Assembly (NCBI GenBank): GCA_003415625.1
Contig: PYIU01000010.1
Span: 372,001-436,000 of the forward strand
Direction of reading: 5' to 3'
DNA: 64,000 bases
Source of the DNA: Aquanectria penicillioides
Taxonomy: Eukaryota > Ascomycota > Sordariomycetes > Hypocreales > Nectriaceae
Shown: in pieces, positions 53,731 through 64,000 of the stretch
Layout: the number at the start of each line of letters is the position of its first letter
Numbering within the stretch: position 1 is the stretch's first letter
The notes under the pieces: model-generated
What the model was told of the DNA's origin: nothing
What the model saw: only the letters and a program-made list of their open reading frames with translations
Database searches by the model: none
Position numbers and translations under genes: made by a program

Positions 53731-54331
53731 ATGAGGAACAGCAGCCACTGTCCACAATCCCCTCATGATCTGACAGTCCCAGTCACCTTCACACTTCCTC
53801 TGCCTCTCAACTCCGCCCAGTTGGCGGAACTTGCGCTCACTCACTTACCCTCGTCAACAGACCCTCTGTGGAACGAACCGCAGCGCATATCGCGTCAAAC
53901 TCCGACAAAGCCTCCGCTTTCCCCTCTTTCTCTGCCGAGCCACCAAAGTCGACATCATCGCCGCCCTCTCCGATGCCTCGCGACGCTCCCTCCCATCGCT
54001 CAGCAGCCTGGCACGTCGCTGTGGGCTTACATTTGGCAGCGACGCCTTGGGCCGGGTGCTGCGGCACAAGTTCTTGACGCATGTGAAGTTTTTACACTGT
54101 CGCCTCATCCATGGTGGGGATCCAAATGAACTGCCAGAGGAGCAACAAGAGCAACAACAAACGTGGTCGCCGTCGCTGCTGCTGGTTCCGATCAATAATA
54201 ACCAGCGAGAGGTTTCCGCTGGAACCCAGAGCCAACGCCAGGCTGACTCTAGAATGCTTGCGCTAGGGTACGATCATGACATGCTGGGTTCACTTATGCA
54301 ACAGATGAATTCGCAATTAAGACTGACATGA
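53731..54331 (+). CDS. Doubtful gene; possibly a small broken or spliced gene
   Basis: Several frames are open together. One from the ATG at 53731 contains VTFTLPLPLNSAQLAELALTHL, which vaguely recalls the start of the KEOPS subunit Pcc1; another (53831-54331) ends in a Gln-rich tail. I could not join them by a credible intron, and the expected conserved C-terminal Pcc1 helix is not seen. It may be composition-driven (C-rich sequence) rather than a gene. Confidence 0.2.
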
Positions 54332-55453
54332 TGGATGGATGTATGAATGTTTGGTTTGGTCAATTCAAGCTTGCATCATACAATATAAGTACCATCAGCT
54401 AGAAAACCACTGCAATGACGCAATGATGACAGGGTTAGTACCTAGTCTTTCTTTGAGACTCTTTATTGTCGTACCTACGACTTTATTCAAACCTTGATAT
54501 CCAAAGGCCCAAGATACATTGCTGCTGTCCAGTTTGCGATGATTACCTGAGAGCATCTTTAGGAAGTGACTGGGGAAAGTAGGCGATGGAAGACATTTTC
54601 TTGTAAGAAATATTGCCCTTAATAGATGATCCTTTGCACTTTCAAATTACAAGAATCGTATAATTGGCTGTGGTGAAGCTACCGGGCAAGGCTGACCCGA
54701 GCGACAGTGGTTGGTCGACAGAGGTTCGGTTCGCCCTGCTTTCAACGTCTTTTTTGAACCCCTCTTTTAGGCTTCTACACTGCGGTGTTGCTGATGGATC
54801 GGTATAGTCGGAAATGTCAATTATTAGAGAAACGTGTGATGCCTCTTGAATGGAACACGGAATGGTGCTTTCTCCACACAACAAGGTAGGTGGACAGTGG
54901 AGATGAAGGAATAACCCAGCGACAACATGGCTCTGATACGCGTGTTTCAGCAAGGTGGTATTCTCAATTCAACCTCGGGGGGCTTACCAGAGGACCAAGC
55001 TTACCCAATAAGCATCTGAAATCTTATCTGAGGCAGGTGAAATTTCCTATCAGGAGCGTCATCTCAGGTGAAGTCAGCCCTGTCTGACAAGCCTGCTGGC
55101 GTGGATGAATGATCAATCCATTGTCCAGTGCAAAGACAGACACGAATGCGCAGATCCGACTGGTTTATTACCATTGTTTCCAACATAGTCCCAAGGGTGT
55201 ATGGGATCCCACTTGTGATGGAATGGAGTACGATTCGCACAAAATGTCGGGTGGTGTCCAGCATCCTGCCTGCCGAAGCCAATCAAGACGTCAATTCCAT
55301 GTTGACGTGGCGACCTTCTTTTGAGGCCGAGTATTGCTAACGCATTAGGTGAGTTTCAGGCAGCAATATGCACAGCGCGAAAGTGCAATTGACAGTCTTG
55401 CGCGACAAGTGCGGGCGGCAAGCTCAGCCTGATTTTGTTACCCCTCATATCCC
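54332..55453. other. Intergenic
   Basis: About 1.1 kb upstream of the kinase-ankyrin gene. No domain-bearing frame, RNA gene or repeat recognised. Confidence 0.45.
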
Positions 55454-58400
55454 ATGGAGAAGAAACTTGTGCTCATCAACAGCTCGGAAGAGCCCAATGC
55501 TGGGCTTGTATCGGATCCTGGCGCTTCCAAAATGACTTCATTGATTTCCCAAACGGACGACCCTGCCATCTGTCGCAAATATGACGAGATTGAAATCATC
55601 GGCCAAGGGCGATTTGGCCTCGTCAAAAAGGCGAAGAGGCGGAGTGATCGAAAAGTATGAAAGCTAATCCTAATCTCCATGAGCAATAGCTGACCGAATC
55701 ATCTAGGAATTTGCCTGTAAAGTCCTCACCGTGGTTCCGAAAGCCAACGATACTTCTCTGGACGACGCGGAACACGAGTACGAGGTACTCCAAGCGCTAC
55801 ACCACCCCAACATTGTCGAATATGTCGATTTTGAGAAATCCGACCACGAAGCGAAGATATATATGGAACTATGCCAGGGCGGAAACTTGAAGGACTGGAT
55901 AAAAGAGCAGAGGCGAGATACCGACTCGAAGCATTATATGACTTGGTGCTGACTGTCATGTCCAGCTTGAAACCAGCACCGCACCTGTCCGAACCGGCCC
56001 TCTGGAGTGTTATTCTGCAGCTTACGTCCGCCCTTACCTACTGCCACTTTGGATGGAATCCAAGTGGAGAAGAGAATGAGCCTACGGTGATACCAAACTT
56101 TCGAACGGTCCTCCACCGCGACCTCAAAGCAGCAAATGGTGGGACCCAAGACCGATAAACTGCTTTGCGTATGTCACGATTGACTCCAGAATAGTGCTTG
56201 TTTCGTCTGTCGATGGCCCTCTTAATGTCAAACTTGGAGATTTTGGTCTGGCTAAATTTATGGATCTGGAACACACATTGTCAACATTTGCTGGCACTCG
56301 TCCGTATCTTGCACCGGTTCGTAACCATATTTTAATGTCATTTAGCCCATCCAATCTTCGACCTCGTCATTGACAAAACATAGGAGATTATTGATAACGA
56401 AGCAACTGGTCGTGTGAAATGGACAAAACATTCAGATGTTTATTCCCTTGGCTGTCAGATTGCTGCTGTGTCTAGAGTCTTGGAACAAACTAACTAATGA
56501 GTGTGCAGGCACATTATACGAACTTTGCACGTTGAAACTCTTAGTAGACGGAATAAAATTAGATTGTCAACAGATACCATCAGAGTACTCCGATAGTGTC
56601 AGAGGTTTCATTGCCAGATGCTTATCCAGGGAGCCTTCTCATCGTCCAGATGCTCACGAATTATTTCGTTGGGCATCCCGATGTTATGGCAGCACAGCCG
56701 AATACAAGGGCGCTGATGCCGAATTATTGGCAGTCGCGCCACTCAATATTGGATTGCTCAATCAACAGCTTCTCGAAGGAGTTAAATCTCTCTCAATAGG
56801 CCACACGAGGCCCATTGTCCATGTACACATATCTCACCAACAGAACATCTGGATTGGCAAGAGGTCTGATCCTAAACACACTACTGAAGAGCGAGGTTGG
56901 CTTATCAAGAGAAATAAGAAAACTGAAGTCGATGATATCGAATTACTTCAAGGAAATCAATCGCTTTCAACGAGCAACTCCGGAGCAGCTAGCCTGCTTC
57001 AGCTTGGTGGATTCGACGTAACTAAAGATACATTTTCTCCCGCGGCCGGCTTCAGTTGGGCAATTAGACATGGTCTTTGGGGTCTTATGGGGTTTCTGAT
57101 GGCACAGGGTCTGTCTATAGAATCCAAAGTCTGGATTCGGGACCCAAGTGGAAATTGGATCGATCATCTTACACAATCTAGCTTCGAAGCATATGGCAAA
57201 ATGTTATCCCGCATTGCTTCACTCGGAATGCTCGTTCAGGGAACCATTCACAACATGAACCTCTGCATGACGCCGCTTCACCACGCAACACTGCAGGGGA
57301 ACAGAGATATCGTGGCTCTCCTCATAAAAGCGGGTGCTGATATCAATGCTGCGGCTGTTTCTGATACCAACTTAAAAATAAAGTTGAGTGCGATTATGAT
57401 TGCAGCCCTACTCAAGGATGAATGGATGGTGAAGAAATTACTTGAGTCCGGTGCTGATGCGTCGCTCACCTTTGGTCTCAATCCACTGAGCCCATTGAAC
57501 CTTGCAGCTACAATGGGACTCTCCGAAGGTCTAGTTGAACTACTCCTCAATGATGGCGCGGGCCAACATCTTGTGGAAAAGGGAATGCCGGGTGCCCTTT
57601 ATGCAATATTCTGGACTAAGGAAGAGAATATCAGGCTGCTACTACACAATTACCTGAGAGCTCATTCCGATAAACCGCTAGCCAGGGAATTTGATTCACA
57701 CCTCCAAAAACTCCTCAGTAGCGCTGTTATTCTTCAACACCATGTGCTCTTACGAGATGTATTAGATTGGGGCATATCGAGAGAAACCCGGTCTTTTTAT
57801 GGAAAAACACCGTTCTTGCTCGCCGCTGCAAACAAGGATGTTCCGGCGATGAAGCTGCTATTGGAAAAAGGTGTTGATACTAGCGCTAGAGGCGATGGTG
57901 GTTGCTCAGCATTACATCTTGTGATCGATGGACCGAGGAATGAAGACAAAAGGGAAGATGCGGTGAAATTTCTGCTGGAAATTGGAGCAGAAGTCCATGC
58001 AAAAGATGATCAAGGACACACCCCATTGTCCCTTGTGTCACAGAATGACTCGCCATCTAGTGGGAATATCGTGGAAATGCTTCTGCAGTATGGGGCGGAC
58101 CCTTCATCACGCAACAGCCTAAATACGTCGGTGCTAATGTTCGCATCTATGTACGCTTGCGTGAACACCATGAAGCAGTTACTCGACAAAGGCGCGGACC
58201 CGTCGGCGCGAGACGTTAATGAATGCACGGCGTTGTATTACGCTGCTCAGGCACAAACCGATCATGAACACCGCTTTGAAATCCTCCATGAACACAACTG
58301 CGACATCGGCAGGCTTTCATTGGATAGGAAAGATACAGTAATTCATCAAGCGGTCGTGTTTTGCACATTGAAAGCTTTCCAAGATCTTTTTAGGTTTTAC

Positions 58401-61388
58401 CCAGTGTCAGAGGAACTGGCCGCTCAAAGGGATGCCCAAAGAAGGAGTGCATTGGACATTGCCGCGAGCTTTGGGAGACGGGACCATATTGAAGTCTGTC
58501 TTGAGCACATGGCTGAAATGGATTTGGAGTCAAAAGGTTGGGTACTCTTTCATGCAATCAATGGGAGAAACACACCGAGCGTCCGGCTTGTGATTTCTGC
58601 GTTCCCAGAAATAGTATCCCAACCTTTCAAAGTACCCTCGTCTGCGGACTCAGATATCCTATTTGATTCAACGCCCCTTCACGAAGCTTGTCGTCAGCCT
58701 GAAGTTGAAATAGCTCTCCTGATGCTGGAGCATGGGGCCCAAATAACGTCCGTTGATCGGCTTGATCGTACACCGTTACATATTGCAGCAGCCTTCGACC
58801 ATGTTTCAATTATCCGAGAAATGCTTTACAGAGACAATGATATCTTATCATGGACTTGCAAGGAATACTTCAACTTTGAGATAGGAGAAGAGCAACCCGA
58901 TGAGTCACCCTGTGTTATGACGGCGCTTCATGTCGCTGCGAGCCGTGGTGCAACGGAAGCCTTGGAAGCGCTTCTTGTTGCAGGGGCCACGATTGATGAG
59001 CCCACACATGATGAACATGGTTTCACCTCATTGCACATTGCTGTGGCGTCTCAGAGATCAAGCATCTTTTACTTGCTGGTGAGTAAAGGTGCAGATATAA
59101 ACAAGTTATCAGTTGGGTCCAAGATGTCCCCTCTTTTGCTTGCCTTAAATAGAGGTCATGAAAGCCCTGCAAATATTCTCATTTCTATGGGTGCTCAAAC
59201 TTCTTGGACACGGTCAGATGGATCCACGATAACGGCTTTAACTATAGCAGCCGAGAAAGGACTCATGTCGGTCACCTCCACCCTACTCTCAAAACTCAAT
59301 GTTTCGTCGCCGCCTTCGACTCTCGTTCAGAGTCTCGAAGAGCACAACAACAGCCATTTTTATGACCCTTCCGACGAAGAAAACACCGTGGTGGAAGACA
59401 TGCAAACCTCGAAGGATGCTCTAGAGGCTGTGCATGACGTTGTGGAGGATATTCCTCCGAACTTTGACAAGGCGGTGCTTGGGGCTGTGAGACACAAAGA
59501 TTTGAGTTTGCTCAGGTGGCTCTCACGCCATTGGGATGACCAAAAGAGAAAGATTCATAGGAATGGTTTAGATTCGATTTTGGAAGTAGAGCCAGGCTTC
59601 CAACATGCTCTACACATGGCACTGTGTGAAGTAGCAGATGGAAGCCTCGAGGACTACATTCAGCCCCTGAATAAGATTTGTGGGTGGGATGTGGAACTTG
59701 AGCGGGAAGATGGGTTTCTTCCCATCCATATTGCCGCTAGCAATGGACATGCCGAGTTTGTACGACGCCTTTTGGCAGAAACCAATGTACCTGTCGACCA
59801 AAAGGTCATTGGCGGGACTAAGCAGACAGCTTTGCACATCGCTACCGAGCGCGGGTTTTTGACCGTTGCAATGGTTTTGATAGACAGTGGTGCTGAGATT
59901 GACAATACTGACAGTGATGGCTGGACCGCTCTTCATTTCGCGGCTTTTAATGAACACCTGGACATTGTCAGGGCTTTGATTGAGCGCGGCGCAGACATAG
60001 AGTGGGAATCTGATGACTGTGAAACCCCCATATCTATTGCAGCGATGGAAGGAGCTTGGCGAATAGTCGAGGCATTGCTTGATGCTGGGGCAAATGTAGA
60101 TGGAATTTGTGGCCACGACAAAGCAACGCCATTATTTTATGCCACAGAAAATCATCACCATGATGTGATGATAGGATTGCTGAAAAGAAAAGCGAATCCG
60201 AACCACCGAAACGAGAAGCAATCCACTCCACTTCTTAAAGCGATTCCAGAAGTTGAACCAGAAACACCACTAGAAACAGTTCTAAGCACTATAAAGATAC
60301 TCTTCGACCATGGCGCTGATCTGGAAGTTGTCGACATCAACGGCTGGAATCCACTTCGTGCATCTGCCATTCTTAGTTGGCCGTCACTAGTTGAGTTTTT
60401 CTTGGACAACAATGTTGATATGCATGGTCATGACCTCGACGGAGACGATGCACTTCATTGTGCAGCTATCTTTGGTCAGATTGATGCTGTGAAGGTACTT
60501 TTGACATATGGGGCTGATATCAACGCGAAGAACAACGATGGTGACACGCCGTTGCATGCTGCTGCATCTCGTGGATACGCTTCTATAGCTCAACTACTCA
60601 TCGAAAACGGAGCAGGCCTCGAGTTTCAGTGCTCACGTACAGGATCAACACCCATGCATCTCGCAGCCGCAGCGGGTCATTTAGGCACTATGCAGGTCTT
60701 GCACTTCTTTGGCGCCGATATTGCATCTGCCAACAACTCTCAGATGACTCCTCTTATGCTAGCTACTCAAGGTGAACATATTGATGCTGTCCAATTTCTT
60801 CTTCAACAGAGCATAGACATGAATGCGGTTACAGCAAGCTTGCAAGACACAGCATTGCACATTGCTGTGAATAAGAGGAATCAGTATTTATTGCAAACTC
60901 TCTTGCAGCATGGAGCAAGTCCGAACATATTTCCAGCCACAGTGAACAATGGGAAAAAGAGTGGCATGTGCAGCAAAGGCCGTAGTCCCCTTTACGAATC
61001 CACCCGAATATTTTGGTGCACGGGCATGGAATTATTGCTAGAACATGGAGCAGATGTAAACGCGAATTCACTTGAAAGAGGAACCGCGCTTCATGCGGCA
61101 TCATACGCTGGAGATATCGCTGCAGTTCGTTTACTGCTAGAGCACGGGGCTAAAACAGACATTTGGGATGGTAAGCGTGCTCCACTGCATGCCGCGGCGT
61201 TTGCCAAAGAAGAAGAGGTGGTGAAGATCTTGCTCGAACACGGTGCAGATCCCAATGAGCGAGATTTATCTGGCTTCACCCCCCTTGATATCGCAAAACA
61301 GGAGCCTAGATGTGAGAAAATTGTTGATATATTGGAACCTGTCACGAAGGTCTCGGATTCCGCATGGAAATTTTGGAAAGGTCCTTAA
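55454..61388 (+). CDS. Protein kinase fused to a giant ankyrin array
   Basis: Exons: 55454-55654, 55707-55945, 55966-56138, 56195-56316, 56384-56454 and 56510-61388; 1894 residues. The kinase domain spans about residues 47-310 and is complete: IGQGRFG loop, catalytic Lys in FACKVL, Glu in HEYEVL, HRDLKAAN, GDFGLAKF, YLAPE and SDVYSLGC; the arrangement is NEK-like Ser/Thr kinase. From about 520 to the C-terminus there are at least 25 ankyrin repeats (TPLHHATLQGNRDIVALLI, TALHFAAFNEHLDIVRALI, TPLHAAASRGYASIAQLLI). Three introns of 52-67 nt have good signals. The 20-nt gap between exons 2 and 3 (55946-55965) is needed to keep frame but is far too short for a normal intron, so it is either a frameshift, a collapsed intron or an error. 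The ankyrin array likely selects the substrate or ligand, with the kinase as output. Confidence 0.8.
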
Positions 61389-61891
61389 ATTGTTTGGGGG
61401 CTTATTAGGCATAGGCATGTTGAGATATTTACCCTGATATTCCGTCTTGTATTCTCCAGATAAACGACATTTTATAAATTACCGTACTTTTCATACTGAT
61501 TTCTTTATCTTCTATACAGGCATCAAAACCCATTAGGCAGGGGACACTTTCCGGGCGTGTGCACTAGTCGTCATGGAAGGATGTTGCCTCCGCGTTCCTA
61601 CTAATGTATAGACACGGCTTATCCTCAACTCGGGCATCAAGAAAAAAAGGCTAGGGTAATATTAGTCATCTTAGAATTCTTAGTCATCTCATCTTCTATT
61701 TGTATCAGCTTCTTTGTGACGGCTACATTGAGGCTGAATGGCAGCCTAAATTTGCCTTATCCTCCCCCAGCTCTGTTTCATCAGTGTTGGACTTTGCATA
61801 AACCCGTCACGTTATGGCTCAGTGATTTTTGGGCATACTGACAATCTTTTAAATCAGTATATTTTTCTTCGGAAACGAAAACGAATTAACC
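61389..61891. other. Intergenic; promoter of the HeLo-kinase gene
   Basis: A 503-bp A/T-rich spacer between two plus-strand genes. No defined element beyond a strong translation context (ttaaccATGg) at the downstream gene. Confidence 0.5.
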
Positions 61892-63400
61892 ATGGCGGAA
61901 CTGGCGTTGGCTATTGTTGGCGTTGGCATCGCGGTTCCCGAGTTCGCAAACGCAATACTCAAGGGTCTTAATCATCTCGCGGAGATGAGTAATAAATTCA
62001 AAAATGCCCCAAAAATTATTCATGAGATTTGTCTTTTTGCTAAAGACCTCAGTCAGGGTAAACTGACACTCGACGTGGGCCTCGCTGAATGGGCAGCACG
62101 GATAGAGGGCCTGGACCAAAGGTTCAAGGATAGCTTGCGCGATTATCTTGAGCGTCTTCAAGAGGCCATAGTGGAAACCACCAGTGCCATAGAGAGGCTT
62201 TATGATAAGGATAGATCACTAAAACGGCTTTATTTCTCCACCATGGGAGAGCGACGAGTGATGCGCGCGGCCAAAAAGTTTCAACGCTGGCATCACGATT
62301 TCGTCCAGTTGATTGACCTAATTGAGATGGAAAAGCGACTCACGAGCAAAGATCTACTACTATCTAGCGACCAGCTCACGGTGTTTACCAACGGCGAGGA
62401 AGATGACCTCACTCTGGTTGCTGGATCTGGGTTTCTATTCACGGGCAAAGGAGAGCTGAAGGTCCGAGACGGCCGTATTAGTATGGCGAATCTTCTGATT
62501 GAGAGGCGCCCCATGCCCATCGATGTGGCTTCGGTTGCTCGGGTGGCTTCAAGGCTTAGCCAGTCAACATGGGACAGAGGAATCTTGGAATGCATCGGAT
62601 ATCGACAGAAGAACGGCATCGAGCTCGTCTTTCGAGTCCCCAGCGATCTGGAAAGCCCACGGCCATTGAACGAGATCATAGGCACCGTTGTTGATGACGG
62701 AAGGATTCCTTTCGCCCTCGAAAAAAGACTAGAGTTATGTCACGACCTCTGTCGGGCCGTATTTTCGGTTCACACTTCCAACTTTGTCCATAAAAACATC
62801 CGCCCAGAAAATTTTCTCATATTCCAAAAACACTCAGAGACTCGAGAAAGCACTGAATATGAGCCTCAAGACTTGGGAGTGCCGATTCTCACGGATTGGC
62901 ACATGCTTCGCACCTTTGACGATCTCTCTAGCCGAAGAGGGGCTAATGATTGGGTTGAAAATATATATCGACACCCTCAGAGGCAAAGCCTCCAGCCACA
63001 GGCTCGTTACAATCTTGGACATGACCTTTACAGTTTGGGCGTCACTCTCTTGGAAATAGCGCTTTGGGAATCGTTCGTTGCCCAGAGAGAGCCTCCAGAA
63101 ATATCACAACGGTATAGAAAGTGTGCAATGGGTGTCGGGGAGATCATTCCAGATAAGATGGATGTAGGCAGGTTGTTCAGAAAGCTGACTGCTGCGAATT
63201 TGGTTCAGCAAGTAATGGTCAAGTTGGCTACAGAGGAGGTTCCCTCGCGAATGGGAACACCGCTCTCGCATCTTATCGTAGCATGCCTGACCTGCTTGGA
63301 GGGTGGAATGGGAAAACCGGAAGAATTTGAATGTAATCCAAATGAAGCAGCACTACGGCTCCTGGAGTTGATAAATGAAACCTTCCCAACATTCATTTAA
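61892..63400 (+). CDS. HeLo-like domain fused to a pseudokinase (MLKL-like layout)
   Basis: An intronless frame of 502 residues with an ideal start context. Residues 1-160 are a helical bundle that begins with a hydrophobic helix (ELALAIVGVGIAVPEFANAIL), as in fungal HeLo/HET-S and related N-terminal domains. Residues of about 230-490 have a protein-kinase fold with key losses: the HRD motif is HKN in VHKNIRPENFLIF (catalytic Asp replaced by Asn) and the DFG motif reads TDWHM, so no ordinary catalysis is expected. The later DLYSLGVTLLEIALW helix is conserved. A membrane-active four-helix bundle joined to a pseudokinase is the layout of animal and plant MLKL necroptosis executors. HeLo domains are known to kill fungal cells by membrane insertion during heterokaryon incompatibility. 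A role in regulated cell death is inference. It is the neighbour of the kinase-ankyrin gene. Confidence 0.8.
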   Translation: MAELALAIVGVGIAVPEFANAILKGLNHLAEMSNKFKNAPKIIHEICLFAKDLSQGKLTLDVGLAEWAARIEGLDQRFKDSLRDYLERLQEAIVETTSAIERLYDKDRSLKRLYFSTMGERRVMRAAKKFQRWHHDFVQLIDLIEMEKRLTSKDLLLSSDQLTVFTNGEEDDLTLVAGSGFLFTGKGELKVRDGRISMANLLIERRPMPIDVASVARVASRLSQSTWDRGILECIGYRQKNGIELVFRVPSDLESPRPLNEIIGTVVDDGRIPFALEKRLELCHDLCRAVFSVHTSNFVHKNIRPENFLIFQKHSETRESTEYEPQDLGVPILTDWHMLRTFDDLSSRRGANDWVENIYRHPQRQSLQPQARYNLGHDLYSLGVTLLEIALWESFVAQREPPEISQRYRKCAMGVGEIIPDKMDVGRLFRKLTAANLVQQVMVKLATEEVPSRMGTPLSHLIVACLTCLEGGMGKPEEFECNPNEAALRLLELINETFPTFI

Positions 63401-64000
63401 CAGTTACATGCATATACATTATGTAGGCCAGTATTATAGCCTATACTACAAAATCAATTATCATGATACATATTCCAATAATCCCTTCAGGCCAAAGAAA
63501 TATTATGCTCCTATCCTTCCTTCTTCAATTGAAACATCAGAATCTGTGTCATGGGTTCACTAGAAAAGGTATTCTGGCCCCACGTAGCCTCGCCGAACAG
63601 GTTGTAGCACGGGAGGTCAGATGTTATCAGCAGAGAAGAAGCGATTGGTTATTTTATCAGATTTGGTTCTCTCTCGTTTTTTAATATTGTGTAATAGCCA
63701 CTACTAGATCGAGAACTCTTGTCGCTGTTAATGCCGTGTGGCTATGACAAGAATTCTTACCCAGATTCAATTCAGTTACTGGAATCGCGGCAGTAGTATC
63801 CCATCCAACCTTGATTGAAATACAATTTATTCTTCATTTGAACGAATTGAATGTCCAAACACTGTTGCATCTTCATGGCACCAACATTCCGTATCACAAG
63901 ACGAACCCCGCCTACGCTTCCTCGGCCTATCTACCGCCGCCGACCCCCTAGCCCTGAGATCGGCTGCAACATAGATCCAAGAAGCCGTAGAACTGTGGAA
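63401..64000. other. Intergenic to the window end
   Basis: No supported gene; a short frame at 63463-63684 lacks features. C-rich sequence near 63900-63960 may belong to a gene outside the window. Confidence 0.4.

Overview
The window is nuclear DNA of a filamentous ascomycete. It has many short introns of about 43-93 nt (GTAAGT-like donors, CTAAC/CTGAC branch motifs, YAG acceptors), monocistronic genes on both strands, and fungal families such as a Zn2Cys6 regulator, DUF3632, a cyanovirin-N homolog, ankyrin/NACHT proteins and a HeLo-like domain protein. The secreted ribotoxin-like RNase, the Kex2-processed repeat peptide precursor and the PKS-NRPS remnants fit a sordariomycete, perhaps Hypocreales. 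That placement is inference; no marker gene settles it.

Region 1 (1-13.5 kb): a KS remnant of a polyketide synthase, a UPF0303-family gene (1947-2592), an intronless acidic protein (3472-4806), the eight-exon precursor of seven four-cysteine peptides (6794-8165), a minus-strand wreck of a PKS-NRPS (KR, carrier, condensation; about 8500-10460), a secreted ribotoxin/RNase T1-like gene (11305-11872, minus) and a divergent DUF3632 gene (12520-13536).

Region 2 (13.5-28.1 kb): an ankyrin protein, two large conserved-looking proteins of unknown function (17717-20356; 21716-24190), and a divergent pair of an NAD(P)-dependent epimerase-like gene and a five-exon Zn2Cys6 regulator, whose shared promoter holds a perfect inverted repeat with CGG-N12-CCG.

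Region 3 (28.7-63.4 kb) is rich in NLR-like and cell-death-type architectures: phosphorylase-NACHT-ankyrin (28753-34042, one apparent 1-nt frameshift), a NACHT protein with a polytopic membrane domain and a non-classical repeat array (44015-49007), a ruined ankyrin array (49.75-51.58 kb), a protein kinase fused to a giant ankyrin array (55454-61388), and a HeLo-like four-helix domain fused to a pseudokinase (61892-63400). Between them lie a CYP59-like P450 cut by a 661-bp terminal-inverted-repeat element, a C2H2-type protein, a cyanovirin-N protein and a MYND protein.

The strongest candidates for something new are the peptide precursor, in which every peptide is split across a phase-0 intron while both halves keep matching charge, and the group formed by the membrane-embedded NACHT protein and the MLKL-like HeLo-pseudokinase. 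Exon coordinates were read by eye from splice motifs and frame continuity. No homology search was run, so family names rest on motif recognition.
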